From assembly GCA_014378915.1 (NCBI GenBank), contig JACMMS010000023.1:1-34519 (forward strand): DNA of 34,519 bases, given 5' to 3'. The DNA is from Methylophilaceae bacterium (GTDB lineage: Bacteria; Pseudomonadota; Gammaproteobacteria; Burkholderiales; Methylophilaceae). Shown here one piece after another: positions 1 to 9,137 of the stretch (position 1 is its first letter; each line of letters opens with the position of its first letter). A program made the position numbers and the translations under genes. The notes beneath the pieces were generated by a model. That model saw only the letters and a list, made by a program, of their open reading frames with translations. It did not search any database and had not been told where the DNA came from.

Positions 1-302
1 AGATTAATTGCCAATTGTTTAGTTTGTAGGATGGGTCACATGTGACCCACGAGTTTCAAAGGTAGAGTTTTTAACTATCGCTTGGATTCAAGTACTCACC
101 CTACATTGCTGAGCTAGGGTCCCCATATCGCTCGGTTTTTCAAGAGTGCAACAGAGATATAAATTGGTAATATCTTCAACGGTAGGTGTTTCTTTTTAGT
201 AAATCATGGTTGCGCCTTTTTGATTTTTGGATTAGGAATATCGCTGCTTATACCCCAGTTTTCTTGACTATCACCGCAAACGCCTATAATTAATCACGCA
301 TC
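1..302. other. Non-coding stretch with an 18-bp palindrome
   Basis: I find no convincing gene here on either strand. The clearest element is a perfect 18-bp palindrome, TGGGTCACATGTGACCCA, at 32-49, inside a GTAGGATGGGT...-type sequence of the sort often repeated between bacterial genes. Short minus-strand reading stretches near 220-300 are open for about 30 codons only and match nothing I know. Confidence 0.4.
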
Positions 303-627
303 TTAATATTTATTACTACCACCAGTTTGTGCTTTCGAGTACTCACTTCTCTCGTACTGCAAAAAAACTTCTATGCTATTTCTAGCTGTTAATAAAAAAT
401 CTCGATAAATATTGAGTTTGTTTTCTATCGACGGAGCAACACTCTGGATTTTTGGCATGGAAACTGCTAATAGACTCTTCTGAGCCATCAATTTTCATTT
501 TATCTTTATTTGCTCGTACGGCTATCTGAATAAACTCTTCATCAGAAATATAACGCTGTTGTGCAGAGCAATATCCTGCGCGATCTGCAATACCAATGAA
601 TATCAGATAAATAGAAATTAAACCCAA
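303..627 (-). pseudogene. Frameshifted small exported protein of unknown function
   Basis: Two overlapping minus-strand reading frames look like one gene split by a single frameshift near 425-440. The upstream part (TTG start at 627) begins with a hydrophobic signal-like stretch ending in GYCSA, followed by a polar region and the motif FHAKNPECC. The downstream part, in the neighbouring frame, resumes with NIYRDFLL and runs to the stop at 303. Joined, they would give about 100 residues: a signal peptide plus a small domain with a paired-cysteine NPxCC motif. No good ribosome binding site precedes the TTG, so the true start may be damaged too. I do not recognise the family. A chance pair of open frames is the alternative. 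Confidence 0.4.
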
Positions 628-749
628 ATATTTTCAATATAATGCTATTTTTTATAAAGTTAATCATGCCGCCATTCTTCATTCCACATCATTCGACGCA
701 ATGTTTGGCGTTAAGGTATATAAGTAAATCAAGGTAAGTCGGTTTTTAT

Positions 750-1220
<471 letters not shown>

Positions 1221-1244
1221 CTAATTGAGTTATTGCTTGTTGAG

Positions 1245-3272
1245 CTACTTGTTTGGTTTAAATGCTTTTATAAGTTGTTTCATTCGCGTTGATTTTCCTG
1301 CGCTTGATTTTTTACTGCTTAAGTTTTGACTATAACGTAAGCTATTGTAAATTTCACCAATTTCTAGAATAGATTGAGCTTGGCTAGGTAATGCTACTGC
1401 CGCGCGATTGGCAAAATCTTGAGCACCTTCAGTTGCTAGGGGAATAAGACCTAATTTTTTGAGTTTAGCTAAATAGCGGTTGTAATGTTTTTGGTTAGGG
1501 CTAGATAATGTTTTTGTGGTTTTTAGCAGAAAGTAGCTAATCACCAGCATGACAGCGGCAATGCTACCCATCATCCAAAGTATTAAATACTGTAGTGAGT
1601 ATTTTTTTCCCATAAGTTTGGAGAGTAGTTCAAATTGCTTTTGTTCGTTATAGCCTAGCACCCACTGGTTCCAGCCATTATTAACGGTATCCCACCTTAA
1701 GTAGATTGAACGTAATAATTTGTAGTCTTGGCGCGCCATCATGGGTAATTCTGTTGTGTCGTTGAGTGCACTGGCAACGTTTTCATCAATTCTGGCGGGG
1801 GAAACTGCCGCAGTTGGGTCGATACGAACCCAACCTTGTTCGTCTAGCCAAACTTCTGCCCATGCATGAGCGTCTGATTGACGGACGATTAAGTAGTGTC
1901 CATTGGGGTTGAGTTCGCCACCTTGGTAGCCTGTCACAATTCTGGCGGGTACGCCAGCAGCGCGCATTAAATAAACAAAGCTTGTGGCGTAGTGCTCACA
2001 AAAACCTTGTCTGGTGTTAAATAAAAACTCATCCATGCTATTGACGCCCAAACGCGGTGGCGAGAGCGTGTATCTGAAAGGATGGCTGCGATATTGATTA
2101 AGTGCAGTTTCAACTATTAGTTTGGGCGTTAATTGTTGATCAACCCAGCTTTGTGCCAGTGCTTTAGTTTTTGGATTTTCAAATTCATTAAGTTGTAACG
2201 CCATATTGCGTTCAACTTCACTCAATTGTGCGTTACCAAGCCGGTATTGGCTGTGCGAAATGCCGTTGTATCGAGTACGTGTATGCACGTTTTGGCTGGT
2301 GATTACTTGGTAATCGTGTGTGAGTGTAGGGTTGAGCTCTGGATTATTGGGGATAACGCTGGGCATATCTAACATAAGCAGCCAAGTGCGGTTATGTGGC
2401 TCTAGTGTGATGCTATAACTAATTGCATCGCCATTAGTTACCAGTTTTTCTTTCGGTAGGCCGATATGCTGGCTGCTCACCAGCCACTGACTGCCATTTT
2501 GATGCCACAAAACAGGCCCGCGCCAGTACAACTGATTTTGTGGCGGTATTTTGTTTTTAAACTCTACCCTAAAAGCAATAGCGCTATTTTTGGTTAAATT
2601 GCTAATGTTGCCAAAGTTGAGTGAGTCATTAAGGCCTGTCATATCGCTATAAGAATCTTCAGGTATACCCCAAAGTGGCCCAGGAATACGCGGAAACAGA
2701 ACAAACAAAATCAACATAACAGGAATAGCTTGCAGCAATAGTCCGCCTGATAGCTTTAGTAAAAATTGCCAGCTTAATTGGCTGTGCCTATGGCTCATAC
2801 TAATGAGCGTGGCGGTAATACAGATCAGCGGTGGTAAAGTAAATGCTAACGTTAGTAGGCTTTGACTAAACAAAAATGCGTTAGCTACTAAAAAGTAACT
2901 TAATAGTATCACCAGCACGTAATCGCGCATGGTACGTGTTTCTAGTAGTTTTAGCCCGAGCATAATGACCAAAAGTGCTAGGCTGGCATCACGTCCAAAT
3001 AAAGTTCTAAAAGTAAATATAATGCCTAAGCCAGCCAGCATCGTCAGTGGAATGGTCAGGTAAATCTTAGGTAGCTTTTTGCCAGTGATTTCGATATGGT
3101 AGCGCCACACTGCTGCGGCTATCACCGATACGTTGACCCAAATTGGTAGATGTGTTGCATGTAGCGCTAATACCCATGCCAGCGACAACAGAAGCCATTG
3201 CAGATGATGGCGCTGCATAATGACAACTGGTTTCCGCACACTTACTTTATTGGTAGTAGAAAATAAGCCCAT
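1245..3272 (-). CDS. TgpA-like membrane transglutaminase/protease-fold protein (DUF3488)
   Basis: This 675-residue inner-membrane protein has the TgpA layout. Five to six hydrophobic helices fill roughly residues 25-200 (DUF3488), a periplasmic transglutaminase-like domain follows, one membrane helix lies near 555-575, and a basic cytoplasmic tail closes the protein. The Cys-His-Asp triad is present as C425 (GFCEHYA), H469 (DAHAWAEVW) and D485 (RIDPTA). It is encoded 7 bp downstream of the DUF58 gene with AAGG before its ATG, and forms the common MoxR-DUF58-transglutaminase group with the next two genes. The Pseudomonas aeruginosa homologue TgpA is essential for viability; the substrate is not settled. 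By analogy this system acts on envelope proteins or assembles or activates a membrane complex. Confidence 0.9.
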   Translation of the reverse strand: MGLFSTTNKVSVRKPVVIMQRHHLQWLLLSLAWVLALHATHLPIWVNVSVIAAAVWRYHIEITGKKLPKIYLTIPLTMLAGLGIIFTFRTLFGRDASLALLVIMLGLKLLETRTMRDYVLVILLSYFLVANAFLFSQSLLTLAFTLPPLICITATLISMSHRHSQLSWQFLLKLSGGLLLQAIPVMLILFVLFPRIPGPLWGIPEDSYSDMTGLNDSLNFGNISNLTKNSAIAFRVEFKNKIPPQNQLYWRGPVLWHQNGSQWLVSSQHIGLPKEKLVTNGDAISYSITLEPHNRTWLLMLDMPSVIPNNPELNPTLTHDYQVITSQNVHTRTRYNGISHSQYRLGNAQLSEVERNMALQLNEFENPKTKALAQSWVDQQLTPKLIVETALNQYRSHPFRYTLSPPRLGVNSMDEFLFNTRQGFCEHYATSFVYLMRAAGVPARIVTGYQGGELNPNGHYLIVRQSDAHAWAEVWLDEQGWVRIDPTAAVSPARIDENVASALNDTTELPMMARQDYKLLRSIYLRWDTVNNGWNQWVLGYNEQKQFELLSKLMGKKYSLQYLILWMMGSIAAVMLVISYFLLKTTKTLSSPNQKHYNRYLAKLKKLGLIPLATEGAQDFANRAAVALPSQAQSILEIGEIYNSLRYSQNLSSKKSSAGKSTRMKQLIKAFKPNK

Positions 3273-3279
3273 GCTCGCC

Positions 3280-4314
3280 TTAATCCATTAAAGCTAATGT
3301 GCTTAAACAAGCATGGTAATGCGCATCGCCAGTGCTTGGGTAAATCACTGTATTGGGTAAACGTAAGCCAAATAAACTTTGTGCTTCATGCGCATCCATC
3401 ACCCAGTGAGTGAGTAAGCTAATTTTTGCCTCATGGTCAATACTTATGCCTGAGCTTATTTCTGTTTCACCGAGCAAGCTCCAATCCAACCAAACTGGGC
3501 TTGCACCTAAGCCTTGATATTGCTTGGTGAGTAGCCCTATGCCGCGACTTGATGCTTTCCAATCTACTCGTTTGGACGAATCTCCTAGTTGATAGGGTTT
3601 ATGGCCAACAAACTCTTCGTCACCCTCGATTTGGCTGGTTGAGCCTAGCTCTCCGCCGCTATCAGGTGCATTAGGTTTGAGTAAGGTCAGCGTACTTGGC
3701 GTGGGGTAAACCATGTAGCGAAAGTCTAATTGCACATAAGCCCATGCATGAAATAGGCTGAGTGGAAATTCGCTGTATAGAGTAATGCGCGGTAGGGTGT
3801 GCCAGCCGCGCTTAATTGTCGGTAATGATAAGTTGAAAGGCTTGGCTGTCATGCTGTCTTGCTGCTTGTCATGAGGGCTGCTAGATGGCAAATCTTGCAC
3901 ATCAGGATATTGAGCATCCAAGTATGCCGTAATGCTATGGCGTGGGCGTTGTTTTGTGTCGGCAATATTCAATGCAAACTTGGTTAGTTGACCTGCAAAC
4001 ACGCGTTCTGCATATAATATGTCTACCTGACAGTTCACTACGTTGCGCCATGTATGTAGCATCGCTACATGCCCAAGTGAAGTCAGTAAAAACGTGAGCA
4101 CATAACCCAAATTCAAGCTGTAATTAATTGAGCCTATTAGTAATGCAAATAGTAGCAGGCCATACAGCAAGCCCCAGCGCGTAGGAAAAATGTAAACTTG
4201 TCTAATACCGATTAGCGCTGACCCGCTAGCTTGTGCCTTAGATACACGTAACCATTTTGTCCAAAACTGCTGGTTTAATAGGCGGCTCAACAAGCTGCTC
4301 ACTATATAGCACAC
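3280..4314 (-). CDS. DUF58 domain membrane-anchored protein
   Basis: A 344-residue protein with two adjacent hydrophobic helices near residues 45-90, a beta-rich middle and the DUF58 signature RVDWKASSRGIGLLTKQY near residue 250. DUF58 proteins have a von Willebrand factor A-like fold and are nearly always encoded with MoxR AAA ATPases, as here. The start is a GTG at 4314; another GTG four codons later is possible, and neither has a strong ribosome binding site. It sits between the MoxR gene (34 bp upstream) and the transglutaminase gene (7 bp downstream), so co-transcription is likely. The usual inference is a MoxR substrate or adaptor working with the TgpA-like protein at the inner membrane; nothing in the sequence fixes the client. 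Confidence 0.88.
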   Translation of the reverse strand: MCYIVSSLLSRLLNQQFWTKWLRVSKAQASGSALIGIRQVYIFPTRWGLLYGLLLFALLIGSINYSLNLGYVLTFLLTSLGHVAMLHTWRNVVNCQVDILYAERVFAGQLTKFALNIADTKQRPRHSITAYLDAQYPDVQDLPSSSPHDKQQDSMTAKPFNLSLPTIKRGWHTLPRITLYSEFPLSLFHAWAYVQLDFRYMVYPTPSTLTLLKPNAPDSGGELGSTSQIEGDEEFVGHKPYQLGDSSKRVDWKASSRGIGLLTKQYQGLGASPVWLDWSLLGETEISSGISIDHEAKISLLTHWVMDAHEAQSLFGLRLPNTVIYPSTGDAHYHACLSTLALMD

Positions 4315-4348
4315 ACTTTAAAAAAATAATGAAAAAAATATTGTGAGT

Positions 4349-5302
4349 TCAAGGAATCTGCACACCATTTAATATTTGATCGCCAATACTAATGCCGTTG
4401 GTATAAGGTTGCTCACCCACTATTTGTAAGCGATGCTCCACCACGCTAGGTAATACTGCTTGGATATCTTCAGGAATCACGAAATCGCGCCCTTGCATTA
4501 ATGCCCACGCTTGCGCGCATTGCCGCAATGCTAAGCCTGCACGCGGTGATAGCCCGCCTGCGTAGCTCACGTTTGAGTAGTGTAAGCGCGTGTAGGCAAT
4601 AATCGCTTGTAAATAGTCTAATAGTGCTTCGGATATATGTACTAAGCTTATTTGGTTTTGCAATTGCAATAAGGTCGCCGCATCTACACAAGCATGAATA
4701 CTTCCTGCTAATATTCGGCCGCCTTGATTTTTAAGTAATGCACGTTCAGATTTTGCATCTGGATAACCTAGTTGAATACGCATTAAAAAACGGTCTAATT
4801 GCGATTCTGGCAAAGCGAAAGTACCAATATGATGTTTAGGATTTTGTGTGGCGATGACAAAAAATGGTGCAGGCAAACTATGCGTATTCCCTTCAAGTGA
4901 CACTTGGCCTTCTTCCATCGCCTCTAATAATGCACTTTGTGTTTTTGGCGTGGCGCGGTTAATTTCATCTGCAAGCAACACATTAGTAAAAATAGGGCCA
5001 GGATGAAACTGAAAGCTACTGGTATTTCTATCAAACACAGAAACACCTAGAATATCTGCCGGTAATAAATCGCTAGTGAACTGTGTGCGCTTAAACGCTA
5101 ACCCCAATACTTGTGCCAATGTGTGGGCGAGAGTTGTTTTGCCCATTCCTGGTAAGTCTTCAATTAGTAAATGACCACCTGCTAAGATGCAGGCTAAGCT
5201 TAAGCGAATTTGCTGTTGTTTGCCTAAAATAATGCGACTTGTAGCAGTAATGATTTTTTCAATAGTGGCTTGTGCGGTGCTGCTTATTTGGTTTACTTGC
5301 AA
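4349..5302 (-). CDS. MoxR-family AAA+ ATPase
   Basis: This is a MoxR-type AAA_3 ATPase, a chaperone-like family that activates or assembles partner proteins. Walker A is visible as LPGMGKTT, Walker B as LLADEINRA, followed by sensor 1 at IATQNP and a C-terminal lid domain with LSPRAGLALRQ. The open frame extends to a TTG at 5362 that overlaps the upstream stop by 4 bp, but that start has no ribosome binding site and would add a low-complexity (SKTN)3 tail. I prefer the TTG at 5302, which has AAAGG eight bases upstream and gives 317 residues. It is first of the MoxR-DUF58-TgpA trio. The longer form cannot be excluded. Confidence 0.9.
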   Translation of the reverse strand: MQVNQISSTAQATIEKIITATSRIILGKQQQIRLSLACILAGGHLLIEDLPGMGKTTLAHTLAQVLGLAFKRTQFTSDLLPADILGVSVFDRNTSSFQFHPGPIFTNVLLADEINRATPKTQSALLEAMEEGQVSLEGNTHSLPAPFFVIATQNPKHHIGTFALPESQLDRFLMRIQLGYPDAKSERALLKNQGGRILAGSIHACVDAATLLQLQNQISLVHISEALLDYLQAIIAYTRLHYSNVSYAGGLSPRAGLALRQCAQAWALMQGRDFVIPEDIQAVLPSVVEHRLQIVGEQPYTNGISIGDQILNGVQIP

Positions 5303-5320
5303 AGTGCTAACCTTTATTTT

Positions 5321-5356
5321 ATGGTTTGTTTTACTGTTTGTTTTGCTGTTTGTTTT
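5321..5356 (-). repeat. Three 12-bp tandem repeats at the 5' end of the MoxR frame
   Basis: Reading the minus strand, the unit AAAACAAACAGY occurs three times head to tail (the last unit ends CAT). If translated from the TTG at 5362 it encodes SKTN repeats. It lies just upstream of the better-supported start at 5302. Its multiple of three would keep the frame open through copy-number changes. Confidence 0.7.
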
Positions 5357-5358
5357 AC

Positions 5359-5832
5359 TCAAGGACTACTAGATTGTTTATCAGCAGATTCTTTTTGTCC
5401 CCAATGCAATAGCACGTAAATTAACCCAATAAAAAATGATCCGCCTACCCACATACCAACTTCTTCTATCGTGGGTGATACATCTTGAACTGGCATGACA
5501 ATCAGCTTGCGTAAAAATAACACAAGCACTACTTCGATAAAAGTTTCTACTAAAAGTTTGCTACCTCGTAAATATCTTATTTCAGCGGATATTAATGCAG
5601 AAACACTCCATAACAACATGAGTGTGCCAAGCGCATGCAAAAAACCGTGCACTAAATTATGTGCATAGATTGCATCTTTCACATCTACAAAAAACAGCCA
5701 AGTGAACATTAATACAGAGGTTGCCAATGCCAAACCAATCACCAAATGTGCAAAACCGTTAAGCCATAACATACACTTAATGGCAAAGTTTCTTACAGCG
5801 TCAAATTCGCTTGGTAGTTGTTCTTGTGTCAT
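5359..5832 (-). CDS. PsiE-like phosphate-starvation-inducible family membrane protein
   Basis: A 157-residue protein with four predicted membrane helices, near residues 28-52, 63-85, 95-112 and 125-145, and charged ends. The helix carrying FIEVVLVLFLRKLIVMPV resembles the conserved centre of the PsiE family (phosphate-starvation-inducible E). That family has no well-defined biochemical function. Its stop (TGA at 5361-5359) overlaps the furthest possible MoxR start, so it is probably the first gene of the MoxR operon. No Pho box is obvious upstream by eye. The family call rests on overall pattern; a generic small membrane protein is the alternative. Confidence 0.7.
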   Translation of the reverse strand: MTQEQLPSEFDAVRNFAIKCMLWLNGFAHLVIGLALATSVLMFTWLFFVDVKDAIYAHNLVHGFLHALGTLMLLWSVSALISAEIRYLRGSKLLVETFIEVVLVLFLRKLIVMPVQDVSPTIEEVGMWVGGSFFIGLIYVLLHWGQKESADKQSSSP

Positions 5833-6067
5833 TGTGTGCCTTAAATTATCTAATAAAAAAAACAGATAGATTCGACATTACACTGCCAAGCCTAAAATAA
5901 CTAGATTTAGCTTTATTTAACTCGGGCATTTTCTGATTTTAATTTTATTTAAGTTAAATATCTCAATGCGCTTGTAATATTCGCTAATTGTTTTCTATTT
6001 AAATATAAATATAAATGCAAATGCAAATGCAAACGCGCAGCCATTATTAAAGCAATTACCAAATTAA
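5833..6067. other. Intergenic region with hexamer repeat
   Basis: This AT-rich gap lies between the divergent PsiE-like gene and the decayed DUF3142 gene. It should hold the promoter of the MoxR operon, but I see no clear consensus boxes. The only striking structure is the hexamer array at 6001-6036. The original start of the DUF3142 gene is not visible and may have been lost here. Confidence 0.4.
6001..6036 (+). repeat. Hexamer tandem repeat (AAATAT)2(AAATGC)3AAACGC
   Basis: Six consecutive hexamers sharing AAA at positions 1-3 and drifting from AAATAT through AAATGC to AAACGC. The graded change suggests slipped-strand expansion followed by point mutation. It lies between the MoxR operon and the decayed DUF3142 gene. 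Confidence 0.75.
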
Positions 6068-6751
6068 ACGCAACAGCAAATTGTATGGTTATGGGATGCC
6101 TCTATTCCACCACAACAAAGTTCGCAGGTAGTGATAGATACTGAGCACATTCTGCTTACTGGCAATCGTTTATTGCACCGTGTACGTAAGACTTCACCTA
6201 ATTTTTAGATCACAAACATTAGTGAAACCATTGGTACATGTCGAATTTGATATATTTAAGCCACCACCTGCGCCTACTAATTTGCATGATGATATTTTGA
6301 ATGCCGTGTTAATAGCCGCTTCGCAATCCACCTCGGGCTGGGTGCAGTTAGATTGTGAGGCGCGAACTAGTCATCGCTTATTTTATAAAACGTTAGTGCA
6401 TGATATTAAAGTAGCGCTACCACATCACATCAAGCTCAGCGTGACGGCTTTAGCATGGTGGTGTAACTCTAAAGATTGGCTAAATGATTTAAAGGCTGAT
6501 GGGGTAGTGCCAATGTTTTTCGCATGGGGCCATCAAGTACACAAATGAATAATATTTTAAGTAACCATCCCGAACAGTTACAACAACGTTGCCGTGCCAC
6601 AGCCAAGAATTCTGCTATTGGTTTTTCGGTACAAGAGATGCCAATAGCTAATGTTACACATCAATATGCTAAGATTTACTTGTTTAATTACACTCGCTGG
6701 AATGAAAGATCGATATGGCCACCAATAACAAAAAACAATATCAAAGCCTAA
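6068..6751 (+). pseudogene. Decayed DUF3142 family gene
   Basis: Three plus-strand frames read as one DUF3142 protein. Frame one (6068 to about 6207) gives IVWLWDASIPP and LLTGNRLLHRVRKTSP. After a frameshift near 6200, frame two gives VHVEFD, GWVQLDCEA and LSVTALAWWC, the strongest family motifs, ending VPMFFA. A second frameshift near 6522 leads to a frame with MGPS and KIYLFNYTRW, which is where the family places F-R-MGP and a Y-hydrophobic-FN motif. No start codon or signal sequence is visible at the 5' end, so the N-terminus is also damaged. DUF3142 proteins have no firmly known function and are predicted exported; the sense motifs show the gene was functional recently. It directly precedes another broken gene that looks like its operon partner. 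Confidence 0.8.
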
Positions 6752-6763
6752 GTTTTTATAGGG

Positions 6764-9120
6764 TTGCTGAGCATTTTCAATAATTCATTTGCCAGCGGCG
6801 GTGGCGAAGAGCCAGAAGATTTTTATATATCTGCAACACGCCCAGATTGTGATTTGGATGTTTATCAGTCATGTAACTTGGGCGCGGTGTTGCCCAGTTA
6901 CCCACGCATATGTTTGTACCCTGCATCGCGGGCCATTATGCTTGGATCAGATGATTTAAAAAAAGAACCTGTGATAGCAGGCGCGCTTAATAAATTCTGT
7001 TGTAACTATGTGTCGAGTTGGACGGATGACCGAAATGCGAATAATACTAAGCCTAAGTGGGCAGAAATTCGCGCTACGGTAACTACAGAGCTACCTACCG
7101 TAAGGCTATTAGCAGAGCCTTATGACGCTAAACATCTCAATCATTATTATAGTTATCAAAGTTGCTCCAATGAATCATACGGCATTGCAGCAGCCACGCT
7201 GGTAGAGCTAAAACCGTGTAGACGCCACATCAGAACGCTTAAAGCAATGGGTGGTTGCGCAGGACGCTTTGTATGAATCGTGTGGCTATGTTAAGCATAG
7301 AACAAACCCTGCGGACACATTTGTAATACTCGAACCCAAAAACCTAGAAAAACTATCTAATAAAGAACCCAAAGTTTGGCAGCAATATCGTGATTATCAA
7401 ATTGCAGCAGCAAAGTTTTAAGAAGGGGATAACCACCAAGCTGCCGTTTTGTTTGATGCGATTGGCCAAGAAAAAAGACAACCCCTTACAAAAAATGGGC
7501 GCTTACTTGGCACTAAGAGCAAAAATTCGTGAAGTTTATTTAGCTAAAAAACTCCATTACCCAAAAATAAAAATTGGTCTTTGCCATTAACCCAAGATGG
7601 GATAGAAGTTTTTGGCACCGATATGGATGATGCTAGCGTAGCTAAAATTAATAACGAGACTAAAAAAATTATTACTCGGCCTGAATTAAGCGCCATACAT
7701 GAGCTTGCAAAAGCGAGTTTGCGCGGTTTCAAATATAAAGTCATTCCGCATCGACAGTTCGATACATTAAGTAAGCAACTAAATGATTATCGTAAAAATC
7801 CAAGCGCTGATAATGTGTTGGGTGATTGGTGCTGTTTAGTGAATTACTTTTTGGATGGCTACAGTCAAGATGAAAATAGCATTAATTTGTATGCGTCCAT
7901 GCGCTTTAAGTACGATTTTTTGATTGGATACGCACAGTACAAGGCTGTAATAGTAATGACTCATTAAAAACACAAATTGATGTGTGCAAAAATGAAGCTA
8001 TCCATGCGCTTGAAAAATGGCACCAAGCGCAAACAGCGAATAATGCGGCACAATCCCGAACATGGTTGGTTGCGGTAATAATGACTGCGAAAAATTCATC
8101 GTCAGAAATTGAAGCTCAAGCGGCAATTGTGCTAGAAACAGCACCTGAGTTTTTAACCGTGCAGTATAACTTAGCCCGTTTGTTGCGCTTATCTAGTGAG
8201 TATGCAAATGCAGATAATTTGCTGGATGCGCAACTAAAAAAACCTTTATTTCAAAAAGTGCATTTAATTTGTTGTTGCAAGAGCGCTTCGCTTCTGCCAC
8301 TACCATGCTAGATGCCAACCATTATTTATTACGTGATTCAACTGATCAGGTAAACACCGATACAAAAGAAATCAATTTCACTTCTATGCAACGTCAAGCG
8401 ATAGATACAAATGGATTGAATTAATTAAACAATACATTATCAATCAAAGATTTATTGAAGTTTGCAGACATTGATACTTTGCCGCTTAATCTACATATAC
8501 AGGTGGCTGTGATGGCATGGTTTCGTGCAGATTTATTGATTAAGGATGAGTTAGCTCGTGAGTCTGCAAATAAGGTGTTGCAATTAGTACCTGCAAAGCA
8601 AGCAACAGTTGATCAATATTTAAATGCAGAAAATCCATTATTGTAGGCACATACTGCTATTAGCTGCAGTAAGAGAGAGCATTTCTACCCATGTACGTGA
8701 TTGGACAATTGGGTCAGAGAAATATTTAAAAGATTACTTAGCTAGTAAGTATGAGAATGCAGCAATATGTTGTACTTTGCAGTTAGGTGTACGTAATGAA
8801 TTGGGCGATATTGATTACGTTCCACCATCCCCCAAAGTGAGTGCGGATGTGGTTGAGACAGATGCTGAAATAGCGGAGCTGAGTAAAATAAAGTTAGTTA
8901 GCTCCTTTTTTGCAGCACTCTTGTTAGACTATGCAAAAGAATATCCGCAAGATGTGGACATTCCTAAATTGCTCTCGTTAGCTATTAACTCTAACAAATA
9001 TGGTGTTGGTTGCGACTACGATAATAAAGGCTGTAATGCAGTGTTTCGTAAGTGCTTTGATTTGCTCCATAAAAATATGGCAAAACCAAACGGGCGAAGG
9101 ATGCGTCTTATTGGTATTAA
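6764..9120 (+). pseudogene. Decayed large exported helical-repeat (TPR-like) protein gene
   Basis: About 2.36 kb of plus-strand sequence encodes pieces of one protein of roughly 780 residues, spread over all three frames. It opens with SGGGEEPEDFY and TRPDCDLDVY after a short hydrophobic stretch. Further on come QAAVLFDAIGQ, MGAYLALRAKIREVYLAK, RPELSAIHELAKASLRGF, RTWLVAVIM, QYNLARLLRLSSEYANADNLL and AFNLLLQERFASA, a pattern of short helical repeats. Near the end, LLDYAKEYPQDVDIPKLLSLA is followed, after a frameshift near 9080, by AKDASYWY and a stop at 9118-9120. Frame changes or stops fall near 7225, 7420 (TAA), 7470, 7570, 7940, 8255, 8430, 8640 and 9080. I recognise it as the conserved hypothetical partner often found beside DUF3142 genes; function unknown. 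Confidence 0.8.
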
Positions 9121-9137
9121 CTTCCACAGTGAATGAA

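Noticed and set aside
6068-9120. Reading the broken plus-strand frames as a series of small independent genes
   Set aside because: Conserved blocks follow each other in the order of one DUF3142 protein and one long repeat protein, switching frame between them, and the small frames lack ribosome binding sites.
6068-9120. Sequencing error as the cause of all frameshifts
   Set aside because: Genes on both sides are long and unbroken, so a local error rate this high is unlikely; read data would settle it.
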